DNA of 64,000 nt from Mucilaginibacter conchicola (lineage in GTDB: Bacteria > Bacteroidota > Bacteroidia > Sphingobacteriales > Sphingobacteriaceae), in assembly GCF_003432115.1 (NCBI RefSeq), contig NZ_QWDC01000002.1, forward strand, positions 806,001 to 870,000. Reading direction: 5' to 3'. Shown piece by piece: positions 26,446 through 35,272 of the stretch. The position numbers and the translations under genes are program-made. How positions within the stretch are numbered: the stretch's first letter is position 1; each line of letters starts with the position of its first letter. The notes under the pieces are model-generated. The model had not been told where the DNA came from and ran no database searches. It saw only the letters and a list, made by a program, of their open reading frames with translations.

Positions 26446-26477
26446 ATAGTCCAGATAAAACAAGCAAGATAGTCCAG
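26446..26477. promoter_or_regulatory. Direct-repeat operator, probable MocR binding site
   Basis: ATAGTCCAG occurs twice in direct orientation (26446-26454 and 26469-26477), 23 bp apart start to start, about two helical turns. Its complement CTGGACTAT fits the CTGGAC-type motifs known for several MocR regulators such as TauR. The second copy ends one base before the MocR start codon, suggesting autoregulation as well as control of doxX-eamA. Confidence 0.7.
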
Positions 26478-26478
26478 T

Positions 26479-27969
26479 ATGCAAATTGTATCAGCTTTAC
26501 TTCGTATTGACAAAACACAGCCAACGCCTGTGTACCAGCAGATAGCAAACGATATTATCTGTCATATACGGCAGGGGACTTTGAAGCCATCCATGGCGCT
26601 ACCAAGCAGCCGTGCATTGGCCGCCTCGCTTAAAGTGCACCGCAACACGGTGGTTGCGGCTTATGATGAATTGTATGCGCAAAGCTGGGTAGATGTGTAC
26701 CCCAAAAAAGGCATCTTTATTGCCGCTAACCTGCCCGAGGTTACGCCGAGGGCGCTGGTATCTGATGTCAATGTGAAAAAACTGGCCTATCCCGAGGAAA
26801 CGCACTTTAATGTTTGCGATAAAAAACTGGGGCATGTGCGCTTGTTTAACCCTGGCGTTGCGCGTAGCGTTACATTTAATGAGGGCTTCCCCGATACGCG
26901 GCTTGCACCTGTTGAGCTAATGCTGCGCGAGTACCGCAGGTTTGCCAACTACCAGTTCACCCAGAAATATTTATTGTATGGCCCCGAACAAGGTTCTGAA
27001 AACCTGCGTACAGAGCTGGCCATTTTCCTGAGCGAAACCCGTGGGTTGCATGTGCAACCTGAGCATATCCTGATCACCAAAGGGGCACAGATGGCCATTT
27101 ACCTTGCAGCACAACTACTTTTAGGTAAAGGTGATGTAGTAATTGCCGGCGATCCCGGTTATTGCGGCGCCAACGAGGTGTTTGAACAAACCGGTGCCAA
27201 ACTGGAACTGGTGCCCGTTGATGAACACGGGATAGATCTGGATGCGGTGGAAGCTATCTGCAAGAAACAAAAAGTGACCATGCTATATGTGATACCGCAC
27301 CACCATCAGCCTACTACGGTTACGCTAAGTTCTGAAAGGCGCATGCGCTTGCTGGAGCTGGCCATGAAATATGGCTTTGCGATAATTGAGGATGATTATG
27401 ACTACGATTTCCACTACAGCAGCAGCCCCATATTGCCATTGGCCAGTGCCGATTATTACGGCAGCGTGATCTACGTAGGCTCGTTTTGTAAAACCATAGC
27501 GCCGGGTATTCGCATAGGGTTTATGGTTGCGCCGCCTAACCTCATTCGCGAGGCTACTAAAATGCGCCGACTGATCGATCGCCAGGGCGAGCAATTATTG
27601 GAAGAAGCCATGGCTAACCTGCTGAAGAACGGAGATATTACCCGGCATCTTAAAAAAGCAAACAAACTATACCACGAGCGCCGGGATATCTTCTGCAAGT
27701 TATTGCGGGAACAGGTGGGCGACCACATCAGCTTTAAAATACCTGATGGCGGATTTGCGATCTGGATGAAATATAAAAACGGATTACAGCCTGCCGTAGT
27801 GGCCGAGAAAGCTGCCGCTATGGGGCTGGGCATCAGTGCAGGGAAGGATTATTATTATGATCCTGATCACAGCCATCAGAATATAAGGCTTGGCTTTGCA
27901 TCAATGAATGCAAAAGAAATGGAGCAAGGGGTTGACCTGTTTGCTAAAGCAATAAAGAAGGCGTTTTAA
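26479..27969 (+). CDS. MocR-type regulator (GntR HTH fused to aminotransferase-like domain)
   Basis: The 496-residue protein has a GntR winged helix at about 15-80 (PVYQQIANDIICHIRQGTL, then LPSSRALAASLKVHRNTVV) and a type I aminotransferase-fold domain at about 120-495. The Schiff-base Lys is K338 in GSFCKTIAPGIRIGF, so PLP should bind. Such proteins sense PLP adducts or amino compounds and act as activators or repressors. The divergent doxX-eamA pair and two operator-like repeats in the 87-bp spacer make that pair its likely target. Confidence 0.92.
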   Translation: MQIVSALLRIDKTQPTPVYQQIANDIICHIRQGTLKPSMALPSSRALAASLKVHRNTVVAAYDELYAQSWVDVYPKKGIFIAANLPEVTPRALVSDVNVKKLAYPEETHFNVCDKKLGHVRLFNPGVARSVTFNEGFPDTRLAPVELMLREYRRFANYQFTQKYLLYGPEQGSENLRTELAIFLSETRGLHVQPEHILITKGAQMAIYLAAQLLLGKGDVVIAGDPGYCGANEVFEQTGAKLELVPVDEHGIDLDAVEAICKKQKVTMLYVIPHHHQPTTVTLSSERRMRLLELAMKYGFAIIEDDYDYDFHYSSSPILPLASADYYGSVIYVGSFCKTIAPGIRIGFMVAPPNLIREATKMRRLIDRQGEQLLEEAMANLLKNGDITRHLKKANKLYHERRDIFCKLLREQVGDHISFKIPDGGFAIWMKYKNGLQPAVVAEKAAAMGLGISAGKDYYYDPDHSHQNIRLGFASMNAKEMEQGVDLFAKAIKKAF

Positions 27970-28256
27970 TTAGCCAGGCTGGTTGGTGAGCAGGCCGCGT
28001 CGGCTATCAACAGGCCTTTTTCACCGTTCGGGGTATCAATTGTATGGATGTATTTGTATGACCGGGTGATGGTATCAAAACCTCTGTCTATAACCCTTAT
28101 ATAAAGGTCATCGATAGCAAAATTCTGGTTGTTTTGCAGGCAAACAAAAGTGTTGCCGTTTAACGGCAAAAAATCTTCGGTGTAGCCTAAGCCGTGCAAC
28201 GCTATTACGCACGATGCTAAGTTAAGCCGGTCGGTTTTGTTCTTAATGGCAGTCAT
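27966..28256 (-). CDS. Conserved small protein of unknown function
   Basis: The 96-residue protein (MTAIKNKTDRLNLASCVIAL...) has a strand-rich pattern with paired segments resembling a small alpha/beta sensor or phosphorelay accessory domain. The family was not recognised. It overlaps the MocR stop by 4 bp in convergent orientation. It lies on the same strand as the upstream histidine kinase, 69 bp after it, so they may be cotranscribed. An upstream TTG at 28298 is a weaker start. Confidence 0.55.
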   Translation of the reverse strand: MTAIKNKTDRLNLASCVIALHGLGYTEDFLPLNGNTFVCLQNNQNFAIDDLYIRVIDRGFDTITRSYKYIHTIDTPNGEKGLLIADAACSPTSLAN

Positions 28257-28325
28257 GTAGTCAGTTTGATTAGCACAAATGACGCCATTGATTGTCAAAC
28301 TGTTACAAGCACTACAGTTATTTTT

Positions 28326-29399
28326 TTATCCACGAAAGTGTAAAGTAAATGCAGCGCCTTTGCCGGGCTGGCTATCCAGCGTAATGCTACCACCTAAGCT
28401 GGTGATATGAGTATGCACCAGGTAAAGGCCAATCCCCTTGCTATCCTCATTGTAATTGAATTTCTGGTTAAGGCCGAACAGTTTATTACCCACCTGCTCC
28501 ATATCAAACCCAAGGCCGTTATCCTCAAATATCAGTTGCTTTTGGCCGTTCACTATATCGGTACGGATGCGCATTTCGGGTTTTACCCCTGGTTTGGCAT
28601 ATTTAATAGAGTTAGTAATGAGGTTAAGGAAAATGCTCTCCATGTAGCATTCGTTAAAATCAACTACATCCCACATGGTAAAATCGGCAACAAGGGTGGC
28701 GCCCGAGCTTTCTATCAACGAACTTACCGATCTGCTTACCTCATCCAATGCTTCGCCTACATTCACTTTTACGGTGGTAGATCTTAGTGCGGTTTTATCT
28801 GTAAGGCCGTCAACATAACCATTCAATGTTTCGCGCAGGTTGCCGGCGGCGTTCTGCATCACCTCAATAAACTCCAACGTTTCATCATCCTGAATTTTCG
28901 ATCTGTCAAGCATGTTGAATATCGTAATGAGGTTGTTTACCGGCGAGCGCATGTTATGCGATGTAGCGTAGGTCAATTGTTTCAGATCGCTGTTCAGCGC
29001 AGTAAGGTTTTTGATCAGCGTGTTGCGGTCATCCTCAACTTTCTTTTTGTGGGTAATGTTTTTGGCGATGGCGTAAACGGTTTGCGAGTCATCATCAGGC
29101 ATTGATGTCCACGACAGCCATACTGTTTCGCCGCTTTTTGTCAGGTAACGATTTTCAAAATCAAGAAGGGGGATGCGCTTATGCAGGTTAACACGGTGTT
29201 GCTGCGTTAAGTTCTGATCGTCGGGGTGTACAAATTCATTAATGGGTCTCGAGAAAAGCTCTTCTTCAGTATAGCCCAACGTGCGCGACACAGCAGGGTT
29301 TATTTTTTTGAAATAGCCATCATAGCCGGCAATACAAAGCAGATCGGCAGAGAGTTCAAAAAACAGTTCAATATTATAAGGAGCTACCTCAACAGACAT
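28326..29399 (-). CDS. Cytoplasmic PAS-domain sensor histidine kinase
   Basis: The 357-residue protein has a PAS domain (about 8-125, with ADLLCIAGYDGYFKKINPA and a PAC-like motif), an H-box YATSHNMRSPVNNL near residue 145, and a HATPase domain with N-box FLNLITNSIKYA, G1 EDNGLGFDM and G2 GIGLYLV. No membrane helix is present, so the signal is sensed inside the cell. No response regulator is encoded nearby, so it is an orphan kinase. A predicted small gene of unknown role follows. Confidence 0.92.
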   Translation of the reverse strand: MSVEVAPYNIELFFELSADLLCIAGYDGYFKKINPAVSRTLGYTEEELFSRPINEFVHPDDQNLTQQHRVNLHKRIPLLDFENRYLTKSGETVWLSWTSMPDDDSQTVYAIAKNITHKKKVEDDRNTLIKNLTALNSDLKQLTYATSHNMRSPVNNLITIFNMLDRSKIQDDETLEFIEVMQNAAGNLRETLNGYVDGLTDKTALRSTTVKVNVGEALDEVSRSVSSLIESSGATLVADFTMWDVVDFNECYMESIFLNLITNSIKYAKPGVKPEMRIRTDIVNGQKQLIFEDNGLGFDMEQVGNKLFGLNQKFNYNEDSKGIGLYLVHTHITSLGGSITLDSQPGKGAAFTLHFRG

Positions 29400-29531
29400 A
29401 TCAATAATTTATAGGTACACGTAATGTTTTTGAGGGGGATGCGCTGTTATACGGCGTTTATTCTAAAAAGTTGTGTTCTGTCACATTATATATTTTTTTG
29501 GCGTCAGGCATGGTACATTAAATTTTACAAA

Positions 29532-30641
29532 ATGAAGCCTATCACCATTTTATGCGCAATTTTATTACTGGCTGCACAGAGCAGCCACGCGCAATTTTTT
29601 AATAAACTAAAGCAAAAAGCGCAGCAAGCGGTAAGCGGCGCAGTAAGCGGATCGCAAAGCAACCAGCAAACATCATCAAATAACAATGATGATAGCAACG
29701 CCCCCTCATCATCCCCGACAGGTTTTGATGCATCTAAATATGGTAAGCCGGCCTTTGCGTTAGAACAGGGCGAGCGCGTTGTTTACGGCGAGGCCACCCT
29801 TAGCATTGTAAACAACCAGGCCGTTGTTAAGGTAGTAACCAGCAAAGACCGCCAGTATTATTTATATGAAGGCGGCGTACGAAAAGGCCCATTCAACACC
29901 CCGCCGGTTGATAAACTGGATAGCTGGAAAGCAGGCAACGGCTACTATTTTGATCGCGACAGCAAAGAAACCGACTGGCAGCCCTACGTAGTTAAAGGCC
30001 AACTAATGGTTGATGGCAAAAGCTACGGTGCCATGACCACCATGACTAAGTTCTATCATAACAAAGCCAAACGTAAATTTTATGGTATTGGTATGCAGGT
30101 GGGCATGCAAGGCTACAATACTTACCTGGTAAGCGATAAAGGCAACCGCAAGCTATCATTCCCTACAGATCAATTGATCATCAGCGATAACGATGAGTTG
30201 GGCGGTGTGATGATAAATGCTACGCAGTACAACGCCAAAACAACAGAGGATGCTTATAAAATTGTAACCAACGATGATTTTTATGTATTGCTTACCAACG
30301 GCAAAACTCTAGGCCCGTTTGCCGCGGTACAGGCCGACAGGACCATTTTGGACAATAATGGTAACCTGATACAGGTATCAACCGGTCGTAAGGCGGTGTT
30401 CCTGAACGGCAAGCAGACGATCAGCTTTGGCAACAACATGAACGGCGATGGGAAGGCGTTTGTAAGCAGCACAGGCAAAAGCGGCGCCTGGTTTGAGCGC
30501 GGTAGCCTGTTCTTTAGCGATGGCACACAGGTTATAGATTATGCTATCCAGCCAGCCATATCTACAGAGAATGGCAAAGAAATTTTGAACTGGCTAAGCA
30601 TCCAAAACAAGCAGGTTTATGTTTGCAAAAAAGATCTGTAA
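29532..30641 (+). CDS. Secreted protein of unknown function
   Basis: The 369-residue protein has a signal peptide (MKPITILCAILLLAAQSSHAQ) and a Gln/Ser/Asn-rich linker (about 25-70). The body of about 300 residues is strand-rich, with repeated GKxxGPF-like and D-N-G turns (VRKGPFNTPP, GKTLGPFAAV), suggesting a repeated beta-propeller or beta-sandwich unit. The function is not recognised. It overlaps the following lysozyme-like gene by 23 bp and is probably cotranscribed with it. The frame opens at 29424, but only the ATG at 29532 gives a signal peptide. Confidence 0.7.
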   Translation: MKPITILCAILLLAAQSSHAQFFNKLKQKAQQAVSGAVSGSQSNQQTSSNNNDDSNAPSSSPTGFDASKYGKPAFALEQGERVVYGEATLSIVNNQAVVKVVTSKDRQYYLYEGGVRKGPFNTPPVDKLDSWKAGNGYYFDRDSKETDWQPYVVKGQLMVDGKSYGAMTTMTKFYHNKAKRKFYGIGMQVGMQGYNTYLVSDKGNRKLSFPTDQLIISDNDELGGVMINATQYNAKTTEDAYKIVTNDDFYVLLTNGKTLGPFAAVQADRTILDNNGNLIQVSTGRKAVFLNGKQTISFGNNMNGDGKAFVSSTGKSGAWFERGSLFFSDGTQVIDYAIQPAISTENGKEILNWLSIQNKQVYVCKKDL

Positions 30642-31359
30642 GGCATTTTTGGCGATTGTATTATTGTTGAATTGCTGTATTGCGAATGCAAAGAACTACC
30701 GCAAACTGTTCGACAGACATTACCAAAAAGCAGAAACATCAGCAGCGGCCATAAGACCTCTGCTGCAGAAATACTCGCGCCTTTGCGGAGAAGATGCCAA
30801 GCAAATGGAAGCTGTTATCTTCCCTGAGCTGATGCGGTATAACCAGCTGTTTGATGCGGTAGAGACCGGCTCGTTAATGGGCCTTTACTCGCGGTTGGGA
30901 AGCGATTATGCCGATTTCTCTATCGGGCGTTTCCAGATGAAACCATCTTTTGCTTTAAGTATAGAAGAGTTTGCCAAACAGCACAACAGCGAAGCATGGG
31001 TAAAAGCCCTCGGCTTTAACGATGTGGCAACAGAAGATAACTACGAAAACCGTTCGGCACGTATCGACAGGCTGAACGATACGGAGTGGCAGGTTAAATA
31101 CCTGGTGGCAGTATTCAAAAGTATCCGGCTAAAACATACGGATGCTTTGAAGCCACTATCCGCAGAAAAGAAACTGGCTTTCATCGCGACAGCTTATAAT
31201 TGTGGCTGGGATAAAGATGCGGAAACGGTTAAACGTTTCAGTAATAAATGCTTTTACTGTATTGCCCGCTGGGATAGCAGAGCCAGGTATAACTTTGCGG
31301 ATATAGCGGTGCACAGGTACAGGGAAATAGTGAGAGGAAAGGCTTTCAGTAATGTTTAG
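30619..31359 (+). CDS. Secreted lysozyme-like (lytic transglycosylase-like) protein
   Basis: The 246-residue protein has a signal peptide ending near NCCIANA (residue about 24). IFPELMRYNQLFD, with Glu70, is followed by FSIGRFQMKPSF (about 100-111) and AFIATAYNCGW (about 190). In order and spacing these resemble the catalytic Glu, the G-x-x-Q-M-x-P and the A-Y-N-x-G motifs of SLT-type lysozymes. Peptidoglycan cleavage is therefore a reasonable inference but not proved. The start overlaps the preceding secreted-protein gene by 23 bp. Confidence 0.65.
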   Translation: MFAKKICKAFLAIVLLLNCCIANAKNYRKLFDRHYQKAETSAAAIRPLLQKYSRLCGEDAKQMEAVIFPELMRYNQLFDAVETGSLMGLYSRLGSDYADFSIGRFQMKPSFALSIEEFAKQHNSEAWVKALGFNDVATEDNYENRSARIDRLNDTEWQVKYLVAVFKSIRLKHTDALKPLSAEKKLAFIATAYNCGWDKDAETVKRFSNKCFYCIARWDSRARYNFADIAVHRYREIVRGKAFSNV

Positions 31360-31422
31360 TGTGCGGCTATCTGAAATTTAAAATCATTTGCCTAATTTTG
31401 CCCCTCAATTAGAATAAGTTAT

Positions 31423-31986
31423 ATGGCTAAAGCATCTGATGTAAAAAACGGAAATATACTGCGCTTTAACGGCGAACTGGTACAAGTAGAAGAATTTATA
31501 CACCGTACGCCGGGTAACCTGCGTGCTTTTTACCAGGCACGTATGCGCAACGTTAAAACCGGCAAACTGGTTGAGTACCGTTTCCGTACCGATGAAGAGG
31601 TAGATATTGCCCGTGTTGAAACTAACGATTACCAATACCTGTATGAAGATGGCGATGCATTAGTAATAATGGATAACACCACATACGATCAGCATAATGT
31701 GCCTAAAGCGCTGTTTGGCCCGGCGGTTAAATTTTTGAAAGAAGGCATGAACGTTATTGTTGCCTTTGAAAGCGAAGAGCCTATTATGGGCCAGATCCCT
31801 AACTCTGCCGAGCTGGAGATCACTTACACCGAGCCAGCTGTTAAAGGCGATACATCAAGCGGTGCCCTTAAAATGGCAACTGTTGAAACCGGTGCCGAGA
31901 TCCGCGTTCCGTTGTTCATCAACATTGGCGATAAAGTTAAAGTTGATACGGCTACAGGTTCTTACGTAGAGCGTGTAAAAGCTTAA
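31423..31986 (+). CDS. efp: Translation elongation factor P
   Basis: EF-P relieves ribosome stalling at polyproline. The 187-residue product has the three-barrel family layout: KOW-like N-terminal domain, OB domain 2, and C-terminal OB domain 3 (GDKVKVDTATGSYVERVKA). The exposed loop that carries the modified Lys or Arg in model bacteria reads TPGNLRAF, with Asn32 at the tip position. A TAATTTTG element (31393-31400) lies 22 bp upstream of the ATG; no -33 partner was seen. A terminator follows. Confidence 0.95.
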   Translation: MAKASDVKNGNILRFNGELVQVEEFIHRTPGNLRAFYQARMRNVKTGKLVEYRFRTDEEVDIARVETNDYQYLYEDGDALVIMDNTTYDQHNVPKALFGPAVKFLKEGMNVIVAFESEEPIMGQIPNSAELEITYTEPAVKGDTSSGALKMATVETGAEIRVPLFINIGDKVKVDTATGSYVERVKA

Positions 31987-32008
31987 TATTATCAATAAAA
32001 CATAAAGA

Positions 32009-32040
32009 AAAGCCCTTGCCGTTTGGTAAGGGCTTTTTTA
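32009..32040 (+). terminator. Terminator of efp
   Basis: AAAAGCCCTTGCC pairs with GGTAAGGGCTTTT, leaving a short loop, and ends in six T residues, 24 bp after the stop codon. Confidence 0.88.
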
Positions 32041-32053
32041 TTTCTTGTTTTTT

Positions 32054-32090
32054 AAGTCTCCCCTTTCGGGAGAGATTTAGAGGGGGCTTT
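32054..32090. repeat. AAGTCTCCCC...GGGGGCTTT repeat
   Basis: A 37-bp element AAGTCTCCCCTTTCGGGAG followed by AGATTTAGAGGGGGCTTT. Close copies lie at 36775-36810 and 45045-45080. It contains a small CTCCCCTTTCGGGAG palindrome. Confidence 0.8.
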
Positions 32091-32152
32091 AGAATTAACC
32101 TAAAACATGCCAGCTATCCATTTGTAGTTAATAAACACCAATGTTATTAACC

Positions 32153-32398
32153 ATGAGAAAGTTAGCTATCTCCCTGGCACTTGCCGTAGTTACAATGTTT
32201 GTTGCTTGTAAGGGCAATACATCCAAAACAGAAACAGATACCATAGCTGCCGATAGCGGGCAGGAGCATGTAGGCAATCAATCGCCTGCGGATACAGGCA
32301 AACTGCCGGTTACTCCGGTGGAAACTGGAGGTAAAGATTCTACAGGTAACGGCGCCGGCACTACCAACATGCCTAAAGATACCTTGAAAACACAATAG
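32153..32398 (+). CDS. Small secreted lipoprotein of unknown function
   Basis: The 81-residue protein has a lipoprotein signal with the lipobox VACKG (Cys about 19) and a mature part rich in Thr, Asp, Ser and Gly (TETDTIAADSGQEHVG, then TGNGAGTTNMPKDTLKTQ) with no fold signals. It is an envelope protein of unknown role. An ATG at 32141 is in frame, but the one at 32153 gives the proper MRKLAISLALAVV signal. It lies between the efp terminator and rmuC. Confidence 0.7.
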   Translation: MRKLAISLALAVVTMFVACKGNTSKTETDTIAADSGQEHVGNQSPADTGKLPVTPVETGGKDSTGNGAGTTNMPKDTLKTQ

Positions 32399-32457
32399 CT
32401 GCTTTTTTAGCAATATTAAATTACCTACATTCGTTTTGCTAAAAATATTGTCAAAAC

Positions 32458-33831
32458 ATGAATGAGGTAATATATGCGCTTTGCGGGCTGCTGATAGGGG
32501 TTATTGCAACCTTTATACTTAAGAAAAGTAATGCCAATGGTATCTCTCTTACAGAAGCAAACGGCCTGCGCGCGGATAACGAAACGCTGAAAATTTCCCT
32601 TGCCCGCGCAGAGGAAAAAGCTACCAACCTGTTAGCCGAAAGGGAAAATACTACCCGCCATTACAAAGATGAGCAAACGCGTTTGTTGGACGAGCTTTCT
32701 TACGAACGGTCTCAACTGGCGCAGGCTAACCAGTCATTAGAGTCATCTCGCTCTTACTTTAAAGCCCAGCAGGAAAAGCTGGCCGAGCAGAAGCAGGAGA
32801 TAGAAAACACGCGCCTGCATTTTCAGCGCGAGTTTGAGAATGTGGCCGAGAATCTGCTGAAGGAAAAATCGCGCGAGTTTACAGATGTTAACAAGAACAG
32901 CATTGATGCGATACTGAATCCATTGAAAGAGAACCTGAAAACCTTTGAGGAAAAGGTAGACAAGGTGTACAACATGGAAGCCGCGGAGCGTAATACCCTA
33001 AAAGGTGTTATTACCCAGTTGATGGAACTTAACCAAACCATCAGCGCCGAGGCCTCAAACCTTACTAAAGCCCTCAAAGGCGATAACAAAAAACAAGGCA
33101 ACTGGGGCGAAGTAATCCTCGAGAAAGTGTTAGAGCGCAGCGGCCTCGTGCGCGACCGTGAGTATCGGATACAAGCCAGCCTTAACGGAACAGATGGCAG
33201 CCGCTTTCAGCCCGATGTAATCATAGATCTGCCGGATAACAAGCACCTTATCATCGACTCAAAAGTATCCCTCATTGCATACGAGCGACTGGTAAATGCC
33301 GAGACCGAAGAAGAACGCAAGCTGTATTCAAAAGGCCACGTAGAATCTATCCGCGGGCATGTGCAAAACCTGTCGTCAAAAAACTATCATGATCTGCACA
33401 AGGTAAACTCGCCCGATTTTGTGCTACTTTTTGTGCCGATAGAATCATCATTCAGTTTTGCCGTGCAGCTGGATGCCGAGCTGTTTAGCGATGCATGGGA
33501 AAAACGGGTAGTAATTGTTAGCCCGAGTACTTTACTGGCTACGTTGCGCACCATTGCCAGTATGTGGAAACAAGAGCGCCAAAACCGTAACGTAATGGAG
33601 ATAGCCCGCCTTAGCGGCACTATGTATGATAAGTTTGTTGGCTTTGTAAACGATATGGAGAGCATCGGCAAAAACATTAGCCAAACGCAAACAGCCTATG
33701 CCAACGCATTTAACAAATTAACCGATGGCAACGGCAACCTTACCGTTACTGCCGAGAAAATTAAAAAGTTGGGAGCCAAGGCGAATAAGCAGATAGATGG
33801 GAAGTATTTGGATGAGGGAGAAGCCCCCTAA
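32458..33831 (+). CDS. rmuC: DNA recombination protein RmuC
   Basis: The 457-residue protein has one N-terminal membrane helix (2-22), a long coiled coil rich in Glu and Gln (about 35-165), and a C-terminal PD-(D/E)XK nuclease-like RmuC domain with QGNWGEVILEKVLERSGL near residue 217 and IIDSKVSL near 262. RmuC restrains inversion recombination in E. coli; its exact activity is unsettled. The last codons and TAA stop (DEGEAP then TAA) lie inside a CCCCTAACCCCCTGAAGG repeat. Confidence 0.93.
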   Translation: MNEVIYALCGLLIGVIATFILKKSNANGISLTEANGLRADNETLKISLARAEEKATNLLAERENTTRHYKDEQTRLLDELSYERSQLAQANQSLESSRSYFKAQQEKLAEQKQEIENTRLHFQREFENVAENLLKEKSREFTDVNKNSIDAILNPLKENLKTFEEKVDKVYNMEAAERNTLKGVITQLMELNQTISAEASNLTKALKGDNKKQGNWGEVILEKVLERSGLVRDREYRIQASLNGTDGSRFQPDVIIDLPDNKHLIIDSKVSLIAYERLVNAETEEERKLYSKGHVESIRGHVQNLSSKNYHDLHKVNSPDFVLLFVPIESSFSFAVQLDAELFSDAWEKRVVIVSPSTLLATLRTIASMWKQERQNRNVMEIARLSGTMYDKFVGFVNDMESIGKNISQTQTAYANAFNKLTDGNGNLTVTAEKIKKLGAKANKQIDGKYLDEGEAP

Positions 33832-34010
33832 CCCCCTGAAGGGGGAACAGAAGCTAAATGGTTTGTGTTAGCGCATAGGAGATAGAATCAACTTTGAACA
33901 CTGAATATTGAATGACGAATTTCGAAATGATCATACTTCATCACTCTAAATTCAACATTCAGTGTTCGATATTGCTTTTAAAGCTCCCCCTTCAGGGGGT
34001 CGGGGGGCTA
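33823..34010. repeat. Inverted repeat pair between rmuC and thiL
   Basis: AGCCCCCTAACCCCCTGAAG (33823 on) faces CTCCCCCTTCAGGGGG followed by TCGGGGGGCT (to 34010). A second, inner pair is ACTGAATATTGAATG near 33900 with CATTCAGTGTTCGATATT near 33955. The outer arms enter both flanking genes and provide their stop codons. Confidence 0.8.
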
Positions 34011-35041
34011 AACGCATTCCATCCCTGCGCCTTCAATTCATGCACATTGCCTGATTTGGTGATGAGCGTATAGCCCTCATTAGGTTCAGTAACGTAGCCA
34101 ATGATAGAGAAATCCATCTTGTGTTTTATCTTATCGTAATCAGCTTGCTTAACGGTAAAAAGGAGCTCATAGTCCTCGCCGCCGCTTAGGGCACACACAG
34201 TTGGATCCAGACCGAACTCGCGGGCAGTTTCATAGGTCATTGGGTCAATAGGGATCTTTTCCTCATATAACTTAGCACCTTTGTTGCTTTGCTTGCAGAT
34301 ATGCAACACTTCAGAAGCTAAACCGTCTGATACATCTATCATGGCAGTTGGCTTAACACCTATCTCATGCAGCAGGTCAATGATATCTTTACGGGCTTCT
34401 GGTTTTAGCTGGCGTTCAACAATGTAATCCTTGCCTTCAAGATCGGGCTGAATGTTAGGGTTTTCCAGGTAAACCAGTTTCTCGCGCTCTAATAGCTGCA
34501 GGCCAATATAAGCACCGCCCAAGTCGCCTGATACGCAGATCAGATCGCCGGTTTCGGCGGTGTTGCGGTAAACTACTTCGTTCTCATCGGCATAACCCAG
34601 AGAGGTAACGCTGATCACCAAACCCTGGCGCGAAGTTGAGGTATCGCCGCCAACAAGGTCAACGTTGTAATTGCCGCAGGCCAGGTAAATACCCTCGTAG
34701 AGTTCTTCAATAGCTTCCAACGGGAACTTACTGCTCATGCCGATAGATACAGTAACTTGTGTTGCCGTACCGTTCATAGCATAAATGTCGCTTAAGTTTA
34801 CCTGCACCGCTTTGTAGCCCAAATGCTTCAAGGGCGTGTAAGCCAGGTCAAAGTGGATGCCTTCTAACAGCAGGTCGGTTGATACCAGGGTGCGTTTGCC
34901 TTCATAGTTAAGTACGGCGGCATCATCGCCAATACCTTTAATGGTGCTTTTTTGCACCAGGTTTATATTTTTTGTGAGGTGGCTTATCAGGCCAAATTCA
35001 CCTAACGACTCCAGGTTGGTTTTCTCTTCGTTCTCAAACAT
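33992..35041 (-). CDS. thiL: Thiamine-monophosphate kinase
   Basis: ThiL phosphorylates thiamine monophosphate to the diphosphate cofactor. The 349-residue protein has the AIR-synthase-like fold with GIGDDAAVL near residue 33, NLSDIYAMNG for the metal and ATP site, GGDTSTS near the middle, and MIDVSDGLASEVLHI and SGGEDYELLF in the C-terminal half. The open frame continues to 35095 through repeat DNA, but the ATG at 35041 gives the family start. The last five codons and TGA stop are repeat-derived. Confidence 0.93.
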   Translation of the reverse strand: MFENEEKTNLESLGEFGLISHLTKNINLVQKSTIKGIGDDAAVLNYEGKRTLVSTDLLLEGIHFDLAYTPLKHLGYKAVQVNLSDIYAMNGTATQVTVSIGMSSKFPLEAIEELYEGIYLACGNYNVDLVGGDTSTSRQGLVISVTSLGYADENEVVYRNTAETGDLICVSGDLGGAYIGLQLLEREKLVYLENPNIQPDLEGKDYIVERQLKPEARKDIIDLLHEIGVKPTAMIDVSDGLASEVLHICKQSNKGAKLYEEKIPIDPMTYETAREFGLDPTVCALSGGEDYELLFTVKQADYDKIKHKMDFSIIGYVTEPNEGYTLITKSGNVHELKAQGWNAFSPPTP

Positions 35042-35071
35042 ATTGTATATGATTTCACTTATCAATCTTTG

Positions 35072-35116
35072 ATTACACCGATAAAATAAGTGCAATCATG
35101 TCAGCATCGGTGTAAT
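35072..35116. repeat. Inverted repeat upstream of thiL
   Basis: ATTACACCGAT (35072-35082) and ATCGGTGTAAT (35106-35116) are exact complements 23 bases apart, 30 bp before the thiL start. It could form a hairpin in the thiL leader, but no riboswitch signature was recognised. Confidence 0.7.
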
Positions 35117-35272
35117 TAAGGCAACAAAAATACACAAAGCTTAGCATAATCGGCTATCCAAATGCTTCTGCTACTTTATGTTAGCCCGCTTTGTAATATT
35201 TATCATACATAAAGTTTCTTAACATTAAGTTTATAGATGGCGTAGTAATTTTGCTTTGCAAAATACATTTAT

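Noticed and set aside
35042..35095. N-terminal extension of ThiL
   Set aside because: It is encoded by an inverted repeat; the family start is the ATG at 35041.
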